Shown here one piece after another: positions 19,003 through 29,191 of a stretch of DNA of 64,000 nucleotides. The stretch lies in contig JAPZTS010000007.1 in the NCBI GenBank assembly GCA_027533185.1, positions 210,673 through 274,672 on the forward strand. Direction: 5' to 3'. A model generated the notes under the pieces. The model searched no databases and was not told the origin of the DNA. It worked only from the letters and a program-made list of their open reading frames with translations. The number at the start of each line of letters is the position of its first letter. Positions within the stretch are counted from its first letter, which is position 1. Origin of the DNA: Leptospira sp. (GTDB lineage: Bacteria; Spirochaetota; Leptospiria; Leptospirales; Leptospiraceae). The position numbers and the translations under genes were made by a program.

Positions 19003-19941
19003 TTAGACTAAATCCATTCGCTTTGCTTGCGCCAACTCTTCAGGTTTAAATGGCTTTTCTGATTTTATAAATTGGACTGCAAGCGATTGTTTTGGATATT
19101 CTTCACCTAATAAAAGTTTTTTTATCACAAATTGTTTCCAGATTTTAAAAGTATGTGAAAATTTTTCACGATCTAAAAGGCGAGTGATTGATTCATTGTT
19201 TTCACCATAGATAAATGGATTCGCATCTAAATTCAAAAGCAAAAAGAGAGACTCGGTGGCGTCAGCACTCGCAGATAAAAAAAGAGGAGTGTTTCCCGCA
19301 ACATCTTCTAATTCCAACAAATTGTGTACTTCCAATGATTTTCCATTCATATTTGGCCAATCTATTACAGATTCTATGATTGAATCTAGATTTCTTTCAG
19401 CTGCTAGGTGGAGAAAATTTTTATTTTCTGTATCCGTATCAAGAATCACAGTAGAATCAAAGGTTAAGATTTCGATGGCAATGGTTTCGTTTGATTCTAC
19501 AATAGCTTCCAGAAATAAGGTCCTACCTTCCTCATTTCGTTTTCTTAGAATATCCGAATTTAATTTTTTTTTTAGGATTTCCCAGAGTCGTTCAAACCCT
19601 TCTGAAACGGAACGATGGAAAAGCAAATTACCCGATCGATCAGGAGAAAGTAGGTTAGGTGACTGAATCCAGTGTTCTGATACATCATAAAGGCAGTTTA
19701 AAAACTTGTTAGAATTTTTAGTAAGTATATCAAAAAACACATTCCCTTGGTTTTGATAAGGAAAACACGGATCTGCACCATGCTGGATGGCAAAGACAAA
19801 AAGATCCAATCGATCCATTTTAAATATCCAAGAAAGCGGCGTTGTTCCGAAAGTATCATGGATATTTGGAGACTGACCCTCCTCCAATTGGGTTTGCCAT
19901 TCCTCGATACTACCTTGTTTTGCGATTTCAAAAAAATCCAA
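19003..19941 (-). CDS. Ankyrin-repeat protein
   Basis: 312 residues with at least five ankyrin-like units: 'DTFGTTPLSWIFKMDRLDLFVFAIQHGAD' near the N-terminus (read in two parts), 'NEEGRTLFLEAIVE', 'TENKNFLHLAAERNLDSIIESVI' and 'DVAGNTPLFLSASADATESLFLLL'. No signal peptide or enzyme domain. Ankyrin arrays bind proteins. The gene lies six bases downstream of a GMC oxidoreductase on the same strand, so the two are likely co-expressed and may interact, which is inference. Confidence 0.75.
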   Translation of the reverse strand: MDFFEIAKQGSIEEWQTQLEEGQSPNIHDTFGTTPLSWIFKMDRLDLFVFAIQHGADPCFPYQNQGNVFFDILTKNSNKFLNCLYDVSEHWIQSPNLLSPDRSGNLLFHRSVSEGFERLWEILKKKLNSDILRKRNEEGRTLFLEAIVESNETIAIEILTFDSTVILDTDTENKNFLHLAAERNLDSIIESVIDWPNMNGKSLEVHNLLELEDVAGNTPLFLSASADATESLFLLLNLDANPFIYGENNESITRLLDREKFSHTFKIWKQFVIKKLLLGEEYPKQSLAVQFIKSEKPFKPEELAQAKRMDLV

Positions 19942-19947
19942 TTTTTA

Positions 19948-21741
19948 TTAGTCTCTGTTTTTCGTTTTGAGACCAGTTGTGCCAGATGGTTTTTTAGTCT
20001 TCACCTTTTGGATCAGGATTTGATCAAATCCTCTCTTCTTTTCAAAGGATAAGAATTTCATCGATTCCTTTTCAGATTTGGGAGGAATATAGCTCATCGC
20101 TCTTTCCGAGAGAGCAGTTATGGTCAATGATGGATTGACTCCTAAATTTACTGTTAACATGGAAGCATCACAAATATAAAGATTCTCATAACCATAAACT
20201 CGGTTTTGTAAATCAATCACTCCTTTTTCCGCAGTCTCGCCTACGATGCAACCTCCCATAATATGACCAGTTACTGGTGCACTCAGTAAAGTTTCATTTA
20301 GCGAACTTCTCGGAATACCTCCCACTATCTCGGCAAGTTTGCGCGTAAAGGCATTTGCGATTGGAATGTAAGTTGGTGTCGGAAGTCCTGTGGAGAGTGC
20401 TGAGGTAATCGTTCGCTGAAAAGGCCATATGAATCGTCGTTTTCGGACCAATCGTACGCTATTATCCACTGTTTGCATAACTAATAGAATAATCGAGTTC
20501 TTCGCAAAGCCAAAAGGGTTATGTGATTTTAAAAAGTAGATTGGGTGGCGGAGCATAGTCCAAAAAAACTTAAGTGGTCTTGGGAATTTTCCGCCTCCGT
20601 CTGTCATAACACTGGCGAGTAAGCCAAAAAAATCGGAACCTTTTGAATACCTTACGGGCTCGATATGTGTATTTTCATCGGGATGAACTGAAGAAGTTAT
20701 CGCTATTCCCCTAGAGTAGTCGACATCTTTTCCAGAAACGGTAACTGGCAAAACTGTTTCACTGTTCGTACGAACTGTATCTCCTAATTTTTCAGAAAGT
20801 CGAATCATTTTAAAGTCTTGTTGCATTTTTAAAAGCAGTCCAACGGTTCCCATCACACCTGCAGAGAGTACAACTTGTTTTGCTCGAAACTTTAGTTTAG
20901 GATATCCGAAAAATCCAGTAGTAGACCTTGTTTCTAATTCATAACCGAATTCTCCACTTGCTTCAGGATCGGGAAGTCCTTTTCCACCTAACGGAGTTAA
21001 AGATACAACCTTTGTTTCTGGAAGTATTTTTACGCCCAATTTTTCAGCTAAGTAGAGATAATTTTTATCTAACGTATTCTTTGCATTATGACGGCAACCA
21101 ACCATACAGCCCCCACAGTAATTGCATGGATTCCGATCCGGACCATCACCATCAAAATACGGGTCCTTTTCATTGGGATTCATCCGATCCCGATCTTGGT
21201 TTTGAATAGAGTCAGCTGATGACTTTTTATTTCCAAAATAGATTCCAACCGGTGTTCTTTGAAAGGTACCATCTTTTCCAAAACTCTTTGCTGTTTCCAA
21301 TAAAAGTTTATCTGGTTCCCAGAGTTGAGGATTTTCAGCTACACCAAGCATATGTTTTGCGACATCATAATAAGGGAGCAAAGTTTTTTCGCCTCCCATT
21401 TTCATGAACAAAGGTGAGTTCAAAACTTTTTTGGAAGGTACATAGAGTGTACATGCATAAACAAGAGATCCACCGCCAACTCCAGAACCACTAACCAACA
21501 AAAAATCATTTAAAAGATTTATGCGTTGGATTCCGTAAAATCCAAGTTTAGGCATCCAAAGATATTTCCTTAGGCTCCAATTCGTTTTTGGAAAATCAGA
21601 AGAATTCCATCTTTTCCCCGACTCGAGTACTAGCACAGAATACCCTTTCTGCGCCAATCGATATGCGGATACAGATCCTCCAAAGCCAGAGCCTACAATG
21701 ATAAAATCATAGTCGTATTGAATTGAATGGTTTTCTGTCAT
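19948..21741 (-). CDS. GMC-family FAD oxidoreductase (cholesterol-oxidase-like)
   Basis: 597 residues. The N-terminal FAD site is '[20 protein letters not shown]' (around 10-29), followed by '[12 protein letters not shown]'. At about residues 205-220 there is a cysteine cluster '[11 protein letters not shown]' followed by HNAKNTL, as in GMC-type cholesterol/alcohol oxidoreductases of bacteria. The C-terminal substrate/FAD motif '[10 protein letters not shown]' and '[29 protein letters not shown]' (in parts) close the fold. Probable activity is oxidation of a sterol or long-chain alcohol. Ankyrin gene follows. Confidence 0.85.
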   Translation of the reverse strand: MTENHSIQYDYDFIIVGSGFGGSVSAYRLAQKGYSVLVLESGKRWNSSDFPKTNWSLRKYLWMPKLGFYGIQRINLLNDFLLVSGSGVGGGSLVYACTLYVPSKKVLNSPLFMKMGGEKTLLPYYDVAKHMLGVAENPQLWEPDKLLLETAKSFGKDGTFQRTPVGIYFGNKKSSADSIQNQDRDRMNPNEKDPYFDGDGPDRNPCNYCGGCMVGCRHNAKNTLDKNYLYLAEKLGVKILPETKVVSLTPLGGKGLPDPEASGEFGYELETRSTTGFFGYPKLKFRAKQVVLSAGVMGTVGLLLKMQQDFKMIRLSEKLGDTVRTNSETVLPVTVSGKDVDYSRGIAITSSVHPDENTHIEPVRYSKGSDFFGLLASVMTDGGGKFPRPLKFFWTMLRHPIYFLKSHNPFGFAKNSIILLVMQTVDNSVRLVRKRRFIWPFQRTITSALSTGLPTPTYIPIANAFTRKLAEIVGGIPRSSLNETLLSAPVTGHIMGGCIVGETAEKGVIDLQNRVYGYENLYICDASMLTVNLGVNPSLTITALSERAMSYIPPKSEKESMKFLSFEKKRGFDQILIQKVKTKKPSGTTGLKTKNRD

Positions 21742-21879
21742 GGTTCGTTTTTCCTGAACATTTTTAGTTTTTAAGTATTTAGGTAAGGCTAAACATCAAT
21801 TTTATTTTAAATTTTGTCAATGTGATAAAAGGTCGAAAAACAACTAGCCAAAGCTGGTGCAGAGTATTGATTTTCATAT

Positions 21880-22911
21880 ATGCCAGAAATTAAAAAACAA
21901 ATACCTCTTTTGAATCAGAATGGTACGATTACCGAAGAAGGTTGGGCAAGATTTCCACACTGGATTTACAATCGAGAAAATATCGCTGCACCCAAATGGA
22001 GGATTAAAGAATGGGATTATTACTCTATCCTATCTCCCAAACGAAACTTTGGTGTAACTTTAACTGCATCTGATTTAGGTTATGTGGGACTCTTTGCAAT
22101 ATGCTTTTTAGATTTCAAAACCAGCTCTTTTCGGCAAATAGATAGTTTACAAATTCTTCCACTAGGCAAAACAAATTTTCCCAAAAATTGTCACTCAGGT
22201 GAGGTCAAATTTTCTAGCAAGAAAATCAAACTTCACTTCGTAGTCGAACCTGGCAAACAGACTCTTAAATTTGAGTCAGATTCCTTTTTGGGTCCGAACG
22301 GAGAAAAAGGAATCCTAGGCGAAATACTGTTGAAAGAACCTAAGATGGATTCAATGACGATTGCCACATCGTGGAAAGAAAATCGAAAGGCATTTTATTA
22401 TAATACAAAAATAAATTGTATGCCTGCCTCAGGTAGAATTCAACTCGGTAACAAAGTTTTTAATTTTCAACCAAAAGATGACTTCGGTGCATTGGATTGG
22501 GGACGTGGTGTTTGGACTTATAAAAATCGTTGGTTCTGGAGTTCTTTGTCAACATACGTGGATGGCAAACCACTAGGACTGAATTTAGGATATGGTTTTT
22601 CAGATAGAACTCCTGCCTCCGAAAATGTTATCATCTACAATGGAAAAATTCATAAACTGGACCAGGTTTTCTTCCGCTACAATCCAAAAGATTATATGGC
22701 TCCTTGGAAAATCCTCTCCAATGATGGGAGGCTAAATCTTGATTTTGCGCCTCTCGTTGATAGGAAATCATATATGAATTTTTTAGTGATTAAATCAAAC
22801 CAACATCAGGTCTTTGGCAATTTTTCTGGAAAGTTAATCCTCGACAATGGCAAAACTTTAAATCTCAAAAACAATCTAGGATTTGCTGAAGATGTATTAA
22901 ACTGGTATTAA
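21880..22911 (+). CDS. DUF2804 domain protein
   Basis: 343 residues. The order 'GWARFPHWIYNRENI', 'RIKEWDYYSILSP', 'DDFGALDWGRGVWTYKNRWFWSS' and 'LGLNLGYGF' matches the DUF2804 family, whose members span the whole length. No signal peptide or membrane segment. Function is unknown; the fold is thought to be a beta-rich, lipocalin-like one in related families. It is divergent from the GMC oxidoreductase, separated by 138 bases, and converges with the RND pump. Confidence 0.8.
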   Translation: MPEIKKQIPLLNQNGTITEEGWARFPHWIYNRENIAAPKWRIKEWDYYSILSPKRNFGVTLTASDLGYVGLFAICFLDFKTSSFRQIDSLQILPLGKTNFPKNCHSGEVKFSSKKIKLHFVVEPGKQTLKFESDSFLGPNGEKGILGEILLKEPKMDSMTIATSWKENRKAFYYNTKINCMPASGRIQLGNKVFNFQPKDDFGALDWGRGVWTYKNRWFWSSLSTYVDGKPLGLNLGYGFSDRTPASENVIIYNGKIHKLDQVFFRYNPKDYMAPWKILSNDGRLNLDFAPLVDRKSYMNFLVIKSNQHQVFGNFSGKLILDNGKTLNLKNNLGFAEDVLNWY

Positions 22912-22939
22912 CTAAAATAGAATTCTGATAACACCAGTT
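22899..22939. repeat. Inverted repeat between convergent genes
   Basis: AACTGGT-a-TTA at the end of the DUF2804 gene pairs with TAA-c-ACCAGTT, a 10-bp stem with one mismatch and an 18-base loop. No T run follows on either strand; it may act as a weak bidirectional terminator. Confidence 0.35.
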
Positions 22940-22951
22940 ATACTTAATACT

Positions 22952-25900
22952 TTAGATTTGTTTCTTCAATCGATAGTATGCTGAAAAACTTGCTGGGATA
23001 AATATTAACGATCCAAAAGTTCCAAAACCCAGTCCCCAGGCAAGTGAAAGTGTCATTGGAATCAAAAGAGGATCGGATCCACCTATCGCATAAGCAGTTG
23101 GTATCATTCCTGCCATAGTAGTCATTGTTGTAACAAGGATCGGTCTAAATCTTTCAGAACTTGCCGTTACTAATGCATCGTTTATGTTCAATCCTCGTTT
23201 TTGGAACTCCTGAATTGTATCAACTAACACGATGGATGCATTCACAATTACTCCAGCAAGACCAATTATACCAATCATAGCAAGAAAGCTAAGTGCCTTT
23301 CCAGAAACCAAAAAACCTACAATAACGCCAATAAAACCCAGTGGTATTGATAAAATAATAAGTATTGGCTTCTTTATGCTATTAAAAATAACGGCAAGTA
23401 TCGCAAAGATTCCAAACATAGCAAGTAGACCTGCAATTGCTAATGATTTCATCGATTTAGCTGTTTCTTCTTGTTCCCCACGAAATTTAATTTTATAACC
23501 TGGATATTTTTTTCCAATTTCACCAAATTTTTCACTAATTTGACCATTCACAAAATTAGAACTCGTTACTGATTCATCTACATCTGCCAAAACAGTTATC
23601 GCTTTTTCGTAGTCATTATGATAGAGAGCCTCAATACCTTGAACAACGGTTCGGGTAGTCACAGCCGAAATGGGCGTTAACAATCCGAATTTATTTGATA
23701 TTTGGATGGAATCCAAATCTTCCACTCCATCCCGGAACCGATCATCATTCTGAATTACGAGTTTTACTTCGTCCTTTCCTTTTCTCAAATTGGATGCTTC
23801 GATCCCTTCCATCGCAGTACGTACGTAATATGCAGTTACTTCTGTATCGATCCCGGTGATAGCTGATGCTGCATCCTTAACTCGAATTTGAATTTCTTCC
23901 CTACCTGATTTGTAATCATCATTGATATTGATAACACCAGGTATCGTTCTCAAAAAGTCCTGCATTTCTTTGGAGATCACTTTTAACTTTTTATAATCTC
24001 TTCCTTCAATAGCAACCGTCACAGCCGCACCGATGGGAGGTCCATTGACAACCAGGTCTACCATAACCGAAACTGCGTCTGGAAGTGCTTTAAGGTCCGG
24101 TTCCAATTCAGCAAAAATTTCCTGAGCCGTTCTCTTTCTTTCCGTTTCGGGAACAAGAATGATCTGAGCCATTCCAAGCTGCTCACCTATACGGGTTAGA
24201 GGGTCTGTAGGATCCGTCTGTTGGATTCCAATTTTTATAATGGCACTTTGAATTTCATCTTTTGGAATTCGGTCAATAATAGGTTGAAAATATTGCAGTC
24301 GTTTTGTGGTTTCTTGAGCTGAAAAATTAGGAGGAAATTCTGCACGAATTAAAACAAAATCTATTCCCTCTTTTGGAAATAGATTGAAATTCATTATCGT
24401 CAGTGTTCCGCAGGAGCCGAGAAACGTTAAAAATATAATACCTAAGGTAGCAAACGGGCGGTTCACTACTTTCTGAATAAAGCGAGTAAATGAATTTTTT
24501 ATAGAATCAAAAGTTGATTCTAATTTTTGTCGAATGGCAAGGCGGAATTTAGATTTCTTTTTTGTTTTGGCTGAACCTGAAAACTGAGCATATCTCACTG
24601 GCAAAAGAAAAAATGATTCAAACAGCGATAGAGTTAGGGCAATGATAACCATAAAAGGAATCTGCCAAATGAACTTCCCCATGATTCCTGTCATAAATGC
24701 CATCGGTAAAAATGCAGCAACCGTCGTTAGGTAAGATCCAATGATAGGAATAAAAAGTTCACTCGCTCCAATTACAGCGGCTTCTTTAGGGTCCATATTT
24801 TGACTTCTATACTTGTAGATGTTTTCCGAAATGATGATACTATTATCAACTAACATCCCAAGTGAGATAATAATTCCTAACATCGAGATCAAATTGAAAG
24901 ATACATCAAAAATCGGAAATGCAATTGTTGTAGCGAGTAATGTTAGAGGAAGCGAAAGACTTGTAAGAATTGAATCTTTTAAACTAAAAAATGCAATAAG
25001 CACAACTACAACCAAAAACAAACCTTGGAGAGAGTTGGTCACCACTACATCCAATCTTTTTAATGCCCGACTTCCCTCATTATTGAGTTCCATAAATTGA
25101 ATGTTTGCTGGTAATTGTTTTTTGAGCTCTTTAATTCGATCTTGAACAGCTGTAACTGTTTGAATAATATCAGCACTATCTTTTTTTATAATTTGTAAAA
25201 CAAACGCATCTTCACCTTTTGCTGTAGCCAAAACTCTTGGTCTTTCATATGTATCTTTAACAATTGCTACCTGAGACAAAAGTATCGAATTTCCAGTTTC
25301 ATTAGAGCGAATTGGAATATTATTAATATCCGAAATCTCATTGATTTCTCCAGTAACTCGTATGTCTTGCGTTAGGGGTCGCAGAAAGGAGCCTGCCGGA
25401 ACACTTATATTTCTTTTTGAAATTGCATTAATGATATCAGCAAATCCTATTGTATATCTCTTCTTAAGATCAGGATCAACTCGAATCTGCCACTCTTCCT
25501 TTCGTTTGCCAAAGGTATCCACTCGAGAAACACCAGAGACCTTTCGCATTTCGTCTTCTACGAAACGACCAATTTCTTGAAGTTCCATCTCATTCATTGC
25601 CCCGTGTATGGCAAATTCTAAGACGGGAAAGTTGGAACTTTTTTGTTCTGTCACTATAGGTCGATCTTTAACTTGAGTTGGAAGATTTGTAACGCGATCA
25701 ACCGCCCGCCTGATATCATTTACGACGCCATCAGGATTATCATTTTCAAGGTCAATTTTAATACTGATATCTGATTCAGAGTTTCTGGAAATAGAACGAA
25801 CAGTATCAAGTCCTTCCACTTCGCGTAACTTCTGTTCAATTGGAATTGTGACTTTTTTTTCGACATCGACGGGACTTGCCCCTGGATAGACTGTAAGTAT

Positions 25901-26041
25901 CCGAACTTGGCGGAAATTGACTCTTGGAAATGCTTCCCGTTTCATCGACAGGACAGAAATGATGCCCGCCAGGAACAAAAAGACAAAAACTAGATTGGCA
26001 ACCAGGGGTTTGTAAACAAAAAATTGAATGATATTTCTCAT
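22952..26041 (-). CDS. RND-family efflux transporter permease (AcrB-like)
   Basis: 1029 residues with the RND layout: a first membrane helix, a porter domain beginning 'AFPRVNFRQVRILTVYPGASP', a central six-helix bundle, a second porter domain and a final bundle. The proton-relay aspartate appears in 'ISLGMLVDNSIIISENI'; AcrB has two aspartates in tandem here, this protein has Asp-Asn. Expected role is proton-driven export across the envelope. No membrane-fusion protein or outer-membrane channel is encoded next to it, so partners must come from elsewhere. Substrate is not readable. Confidence 0.93.
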   Translation of the reverse strand: MRNIIQFFVYKPLVANLVFVFLFLAGIISVLSMKREAFPRVNFRQVRILTVYPGASPVDVEKKVTIPIEQKLREVEGLDTVRSISRNSESDISIKIDLENDNPDGVVNDIRRAVDRVTNLPTQVKDRPIVTEQKSSNFPVLEFAIHGAMNEMELQEIGRFVEDEMRKVSGVSRVDTFGKRKEEWQIRVDPDLKKRYTIGFADIINAISKRNISVPAGSFLRPLTQDIRVTGEINEISDINNIPIRSNETGNSILLSQVAIVKDTYERPRVLATAKGEDAFVLQIIKKDSADIIQTVTAVQDRIKELKKQLPANIQFMELNNEGSRALKRLDVVVTNSLQGLFLVVVVLIAFFSLKDSILTSLSLPLTLLATTIAFPIFDVSFNLISMLGIIISLGMLVDNSIIISENIYKYRSQNMDPKEAAVIGASELFIPIIGSYLTTVAAFLPMAFMTGIMGKFIWQIPFMVIIALTLSLFESFFLLPVRYAQFSGSAKTKKKSKFRLAIRQKLESTFDSIKNSFTRFIQKVVNRPFATLGIIFLTFLGSCGTLTIMNFNLFPKEGIDFVLIRAEFPPNFSAQETTKRLQYFQPIIDRIPKDEIQSAIIKIGIQQTDPTDPLTRIGEQLGMAQIILVPETERKRTAQEIFAELEPDLKALPDAVSVMVDLVVNGPPIGAAVTVAIEGRDYKKLKVISKEMQDFLRTIPGVININDDYKSGREEIQIRVKDAASAITGIDTEVTAYYVRTAMEGIEASNLRKGKDEVKLVIQNDDRFRDGVEDLDSIQISNKFGLLTPISAVTTRTVVQGIEALYHNDYEKAITVLADVDESVTSSNFVNGQISEKFGEIGKKYPGYKIKFRGEQEETAKSMKSLAIAGLLAMFGIFAILAVIFNSIKKPILIILSIPLGFIGVIVGFLVSGKALSFLAMIGIIGLAGVIVNASIVLVDTIQEFQKRGLNINDALVTASSERFRPILVTTMTTMAGMIPTAYAIGGSDPLLIPMTLSLAWGLGFGTFGSLIFIPASFSAYYRLKKQI

Positions 26042-26106
26042 AAGGACAGTTCCATCTTTACGAAACTAGAAGTTGACTATCAGGTCAATTTTATTTGGAA
26101 GAAGTA

Positions 26107-26778
26107 TCAACTTAAGTTGGAATTTTCTGATAAAATTGTGCGAATGATGTCCACAAATACCTCGGTGTTTTGTGCTCCCGTGACAGAATACCTATCTCCC
26201 AAAATAAAAAATGGAACGCCACTGACACCATTCTGGCGGTAATAGGTAATTTCTTGCCTAATTTCATCCAAAATTTGGGGATTTGAGATAATTGTATCGA
26301 TGACCCCTTTATTGGATACATAAGGCTCCAAAAGATCTCTAATTTGATTTATGTCGGTTAGATCAAGTCCTTCGGTAAAATGAGCAATAAACAGTCTCTC
26401 TACAATTTCGGATCTTTTTTGAAGGTCCTCAACTTGGGAGGCAATTGCATGCAAAAAGATAGTATTAGGTGCCTTTTCGATTTTTTCAAAATGAAAATCA
26501 ATTCCAACCTCATTTCCAATGTTAGCTAACTTTTGCCATGCGCCTTCTAACGCACGTTCGCTACCAAACTTTTGGATTAAGTGCTCTTTATAATTTACGC
26601 CTGATTCAGGTATCTCTGGAGAAAGCTGGAAAGGTCTCCAACGAATCTGAGGCACGATTTGATCTTGAAATTGTTCGAGAGCCTTTTCCAATTTTTTTTT
26701 GCCAACAAAACACCATGGGCAAACTACATCGGAAATAATTTCTATAGGAAGTAATGTTTTTTCTGAATCAGATCTCAT
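26107..26778 (-). CDS. DsbA-family (FrnE-like) thioredoxin-fold oxidoreductase
   Basis: 223 residues. N-terminal 'IEIISDVVCPWCFVGKKKLEKAL' contains the C-P-W-C active site (cysteines about 20 and 23), and the C-terminal 'NGVSGVPFFILGDRYSVTGAQ' has the cis-Pro and closing strand of the FrnE/HCCA isomerase-like DsbA branch. No signal peptide, so it acts in the cytoplasm. Members assist disulfide exchange or small-molecule isomerisation. It follows the EAL gene upstream on the same strand with a 40-base gap. Confidence 0.87.
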   Translation of the reverse strand: MRSDSEKTLLPIEIISDVVCPWCFVGKKKLEKALEQFQDQIVPQIRWRPFQLSPEIPESGVNYKEHLIQKFGSERALEGAWQKLANIGNEVGIDFHFEKIEKAPNTIFLHAIASQVEDLQKRSEIVERLFIAHFTEGLDLTDINQIRDLLEPYVSNKGVIDTIISNPQILDEIRQEITYYRQNGVSGVPFFILGDRYSVTGAQNTEVFVDIIRTILSENSNLS

Positions 26779-26818
26779 TTTTGATTAAACTCGCTCCTGC
26801 GCTCCTCTTCTAAGAAAA

Positions 26819-27616
26819 TCAACTCGGATAGTGAATATCCGAAAGACCCTCAAACATTGGCTTGGCGAACAAAAAACCCTGGAAATAGCGAATCCCCATT
26901 CCGCTAAGAACTTTGTATTCTTCAGGAGTTTCTATCCCTTCCGCTATTACTTTAATTTTAAGATCGTGACAAATGCCAGTTACAGCTTTTACTATCTTTT
27001 GTGCTACCGTATTTTTATCAATATCCCGAATCAACTCCTTATCAAGTTTGATTATATCAGGCTGAAACTTGGCGAGCAAATTCAGGCCAGAGTAACCAGC
27101 ACCAAAATCATCGATAGCAGTTAAAAAACCGTAATTCTTGTACTCTGTAAAAATATTGATGATATGATTATGATTCTTTATCTCTTCGCCTTCTGTCATT
27201 TCAAATACAAGTCTGTTCAAAGGAAAGTTGTATTCCTTACTTGCATTTAATGTAGTTCGAATACAAGTTGCTGGCTCATAGACGGCATTGGGTAAAAAGT
27301 TTATATTCAAAAAGCTTTGGATATTTAATCGGCTAGCCAACGCAATACCCTTTACACGACAAGCCTGGTCAAATTGATAACGATTTTTGCTATTCACTTG
27401 TGAGAGAACGGATTGAGCTGACTCACCTTTAGGTCCTCTTACTAATGCCTCTTGGGAATATACTTTTTTTTCGATTGTGTCTACTATCGGTTGGAAAGCC
27501 ATCGAAAACTCAAAGTCAAGCCCTGCTCCACTTCTGCATTCGGAACAGCTATAGAGTTTTGGTTCTTTTTTATCACCAATCACTAGCAACTGTTCGCTTG
27601 GAAATTTAGTATTCAT
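26819..27616 (-). CDS. EAL-domain c-di-GMP phosphodiesterase
   Basis: 265 residues; almost the whole protein is one EAL domain. Motifs: 'QEALVRG' (E56-A57-L58), 'NFLPNAVYEP', 'VFEMTEGEE', 'IDDFGAGYSGLNLLAKFQPD', 'KLDKELI', 'VIAEGIET', so the metal and catalytic residues appear complete. A short N-terminal segment has 'CSECRSG', a possible metal or redox site. There is no GGDEF or sensor domain. It would hydrolyse c-di-GMP to pGpG and thereby favour motility over attachment. Confidence 0.92.
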   Translation of the reverse strand: MNTKFPSEQLLVIGDKKEPKLYSCSECRSGAGLDFEFSMAFQPIVDTIEKKVYSQEALVRGPKGESAQSVLSQVNSKNRYQFDQACRVKGIALASRLNIQSFLNINFLPNAVYEPATCIRTTLNASKEYNFPLNRLVFEMTEGEEIKNHNHIINIFTEYKNYGFLTAIDDFGAGYSGLNLLAKFQPDIIKLDKELIRDIDKNTVAQKIVKAVTGICHDLKIKVIAEGIETPEEYKVLSGMGIRYFQGFLFAKPMFEGLSDIHYPS

Positions 27617-27710
27617 ATTTGGAACTCGAGTTCATTAGATTGCGTAGAGGCATCATTCTATACGTTTCCAATCTAACTTATATAAATCAAATGGAAAGTA
27701 AAATTTAAAT

Positions 27711-28604
27711 TCAGCGTGGGAGTTTGCTAAAAAGATACCAGACTACGACCAATATTTGAAAAACGGATGTCACTAGAAGAATAAAGTAAGGTTTAGCCTT
27801 TACTGCTTTTTGCGAACCAAACCTGGCACCGATTAGGCCTCCCATAGTTCCAACGAGAGCAAGGTCTAGGTGCAATTTCCCTTGGTACATAAACAAAAGA
27901 CTGGTTCCAAAAGATGTAACGAATATACCTAAGAATGAGGTTGCTACCGCTTCAACAGGTTCCATTCGAAAGTAATAGACAAAGAGTGGTACAGCCAAAA
28001 AACCACCACCTATCCCAAAAAGTGAAGAAAACATTCCGAATAAAATACCCGTTAGCAAAAGAATTAAGATATGTTTGCTGGACAAAGCAAAACGATTGGT
28101 TTTTGGCAATCCGTTATCCATATTGCTAATTTCGTATGTTTGATTTTTCTTACGAATTGCAGAGAACAAATTATAGATGCCCATTATTCCCAAAAACACA
28201 GTAAAAACAATTAAGTACAAAAATTCAGAAAAAGGAATTCCATATACTAGAGATCTACCTAGGTCTGTTTCTTCAAATCGGCCAAATTTATAAGCTACCA
28301 ATTGAGCTGACGGAATAGAAGTGCAGAGCAAGAGAAATCCTTCTTTGAAACGAATCTTATTGTTTTTGAAATAGACATAGAGACCAGATAAAGCGCTCAA
28401 AGGCATTTGAGCAAGGGAAACGGCAACGGCCTGAACAGCGGTTAAATGAAAAAACGTATGGAAGAATGGAGTGTATATAAATCCTCCCCCCAGTCCTAAA
28501 AAAGAAGCCAAATATCCGACTAAAAATCCAACAAGAAGTACAACGGATACCCCTGGCCAAAAGCCAAGGGCAAACTCATTAAAAATTTGAAAGTCAAAAT
28601 TCAA
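27711..28604 (-). CDS. TauE/SafE-family membrane permease
   Basis: 297 residues with about eight membrane segments in two repeats. Each repeat has the glycine-rich signature: 'ASFLGLGGGFIYTPFF' near residue 35 and 'FSSLFGIGGGFLAVPLF' near 195, plus 'ARFGSQKAVK'. The family moves sulfur-containing or organic anions such as sulfite, sulfoacetate or taurine. The substrate is not evident from neighbours. A lipoprotein gene lies 11 bases upstream on the same strand. Confidence 0.9.
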   Translation of the reverse strand: MNFDFQIFNEFALGFWPGVSVVLLVGFLVGYLASFLGLGGGFIYTPFFHTFFHLTAVQAVAVSLAQMPLSALSGLYVYFKNNKIRFKEGFLLLCTSIPSAQLVAYKFGRFEETDLGRSLVYGIPFSEFLYLIVFTVFLGIMGIYNLFSAIRKKNQTYEISNMDNGLPKTNRFALSSKHILILLLTGILFGMFSSLFGIGGGFLAVPLFVYYFRMEPVEAVATSFLGIFVTSFGTSLLFMYQGKLHLDLALVGTMGGLIGARFGSQKAVKAKPYFILLVTSVFQILVVVWYLFSKLPR

Positions 28605-28615
28605 ATTAGTTATCT

Positions 28616-29191
28616 TTAGGGGAAATGAATCTTTGCATCTTCAAAAAATTGCAAACTAACTCTCTCAAAAACTTCCTTTTCTGTTGCAGTTTCAAAGTTA
28701 AAGAACGAAACAAAAGCTAACGGTAGCCACTGTGCATGGTTTCTGAATATATGGTACTCATAAGTTCCAACCTTATTTCCATCTTTGTACAAAATGTACT
28801 CTACATCATAACCGTCCTGGTTCGACCAAGCAGGGAGAAGAGTTGCAGTGAGTGTTGAAATCGCCAGAAATACCATTGCTTCCTTGGAGGGAGATCTGTA
28901 GTTCACCTTAACATTTACAAGGTATCCTGATTTTGGAACTTCGTTACCTTCTACAGTCTTTTTAAATTGTGTTTTGTTCTCAAAAAAATCTTTTAAAGCT
29001 TCTCGTCCACCTAGGTTGAGCTGAGGGAAAGTGGGCAAGGCATAGACAAAATTTTTGTCATAAGTTTTTTCTAAAGCTGGAATCGGCGGAATCTTCGGAT
29101 AGTCACGATAACTGATTATACAATTTGTTATCAACGAAATAAATATTAGCAGAACTCCCGCTATTTTAAAATTAGTTTTGGCTGTGGTCAT
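28616..29191 (-). CDS. Hypothetical lipoprotein
   Basis: I place the start at the ATG at 29191, preceded by GAAGGA; earlier in-frame ATGs overlap the upstream gene and give a basic leader of no apparent function. From there the protein has 191 residues with a signal 'NFKIAGVLLIFISLITNC', a Leptospira-style lipobox ending at the lipidated cysteine about residue 24. The mature part is beta-rich, with a second hydrophobic stretch ('EAMVFLAISTLTATLLPAW') about the middle. No family recognised. Its start overlaps the end of the gene at 29172-29669. Confidence 0.7.
   Translation of the reverse strand: MTTAKTNFKIAGVLLIFISLITNCIISYRDYPKIPPIPALEKTYDKNFVYALPTFPQLNLGGREALKDFFENKTQFKKTVEGNEVPKSGYLVNVKVNYRSPSKEAMVFLAISTLTATLLPAWSNQDGYDVEYILYKDGNKVGTYEYHIFRNHAQWLPLAFVSFFNFETATEKEVFERVSLQFFEDAKIHFP

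Noticed and set aside
19256..19666. 136-residue plus-strand ORF
   Set aside because: Antisense of the ankyrin gene, no recognisable features.
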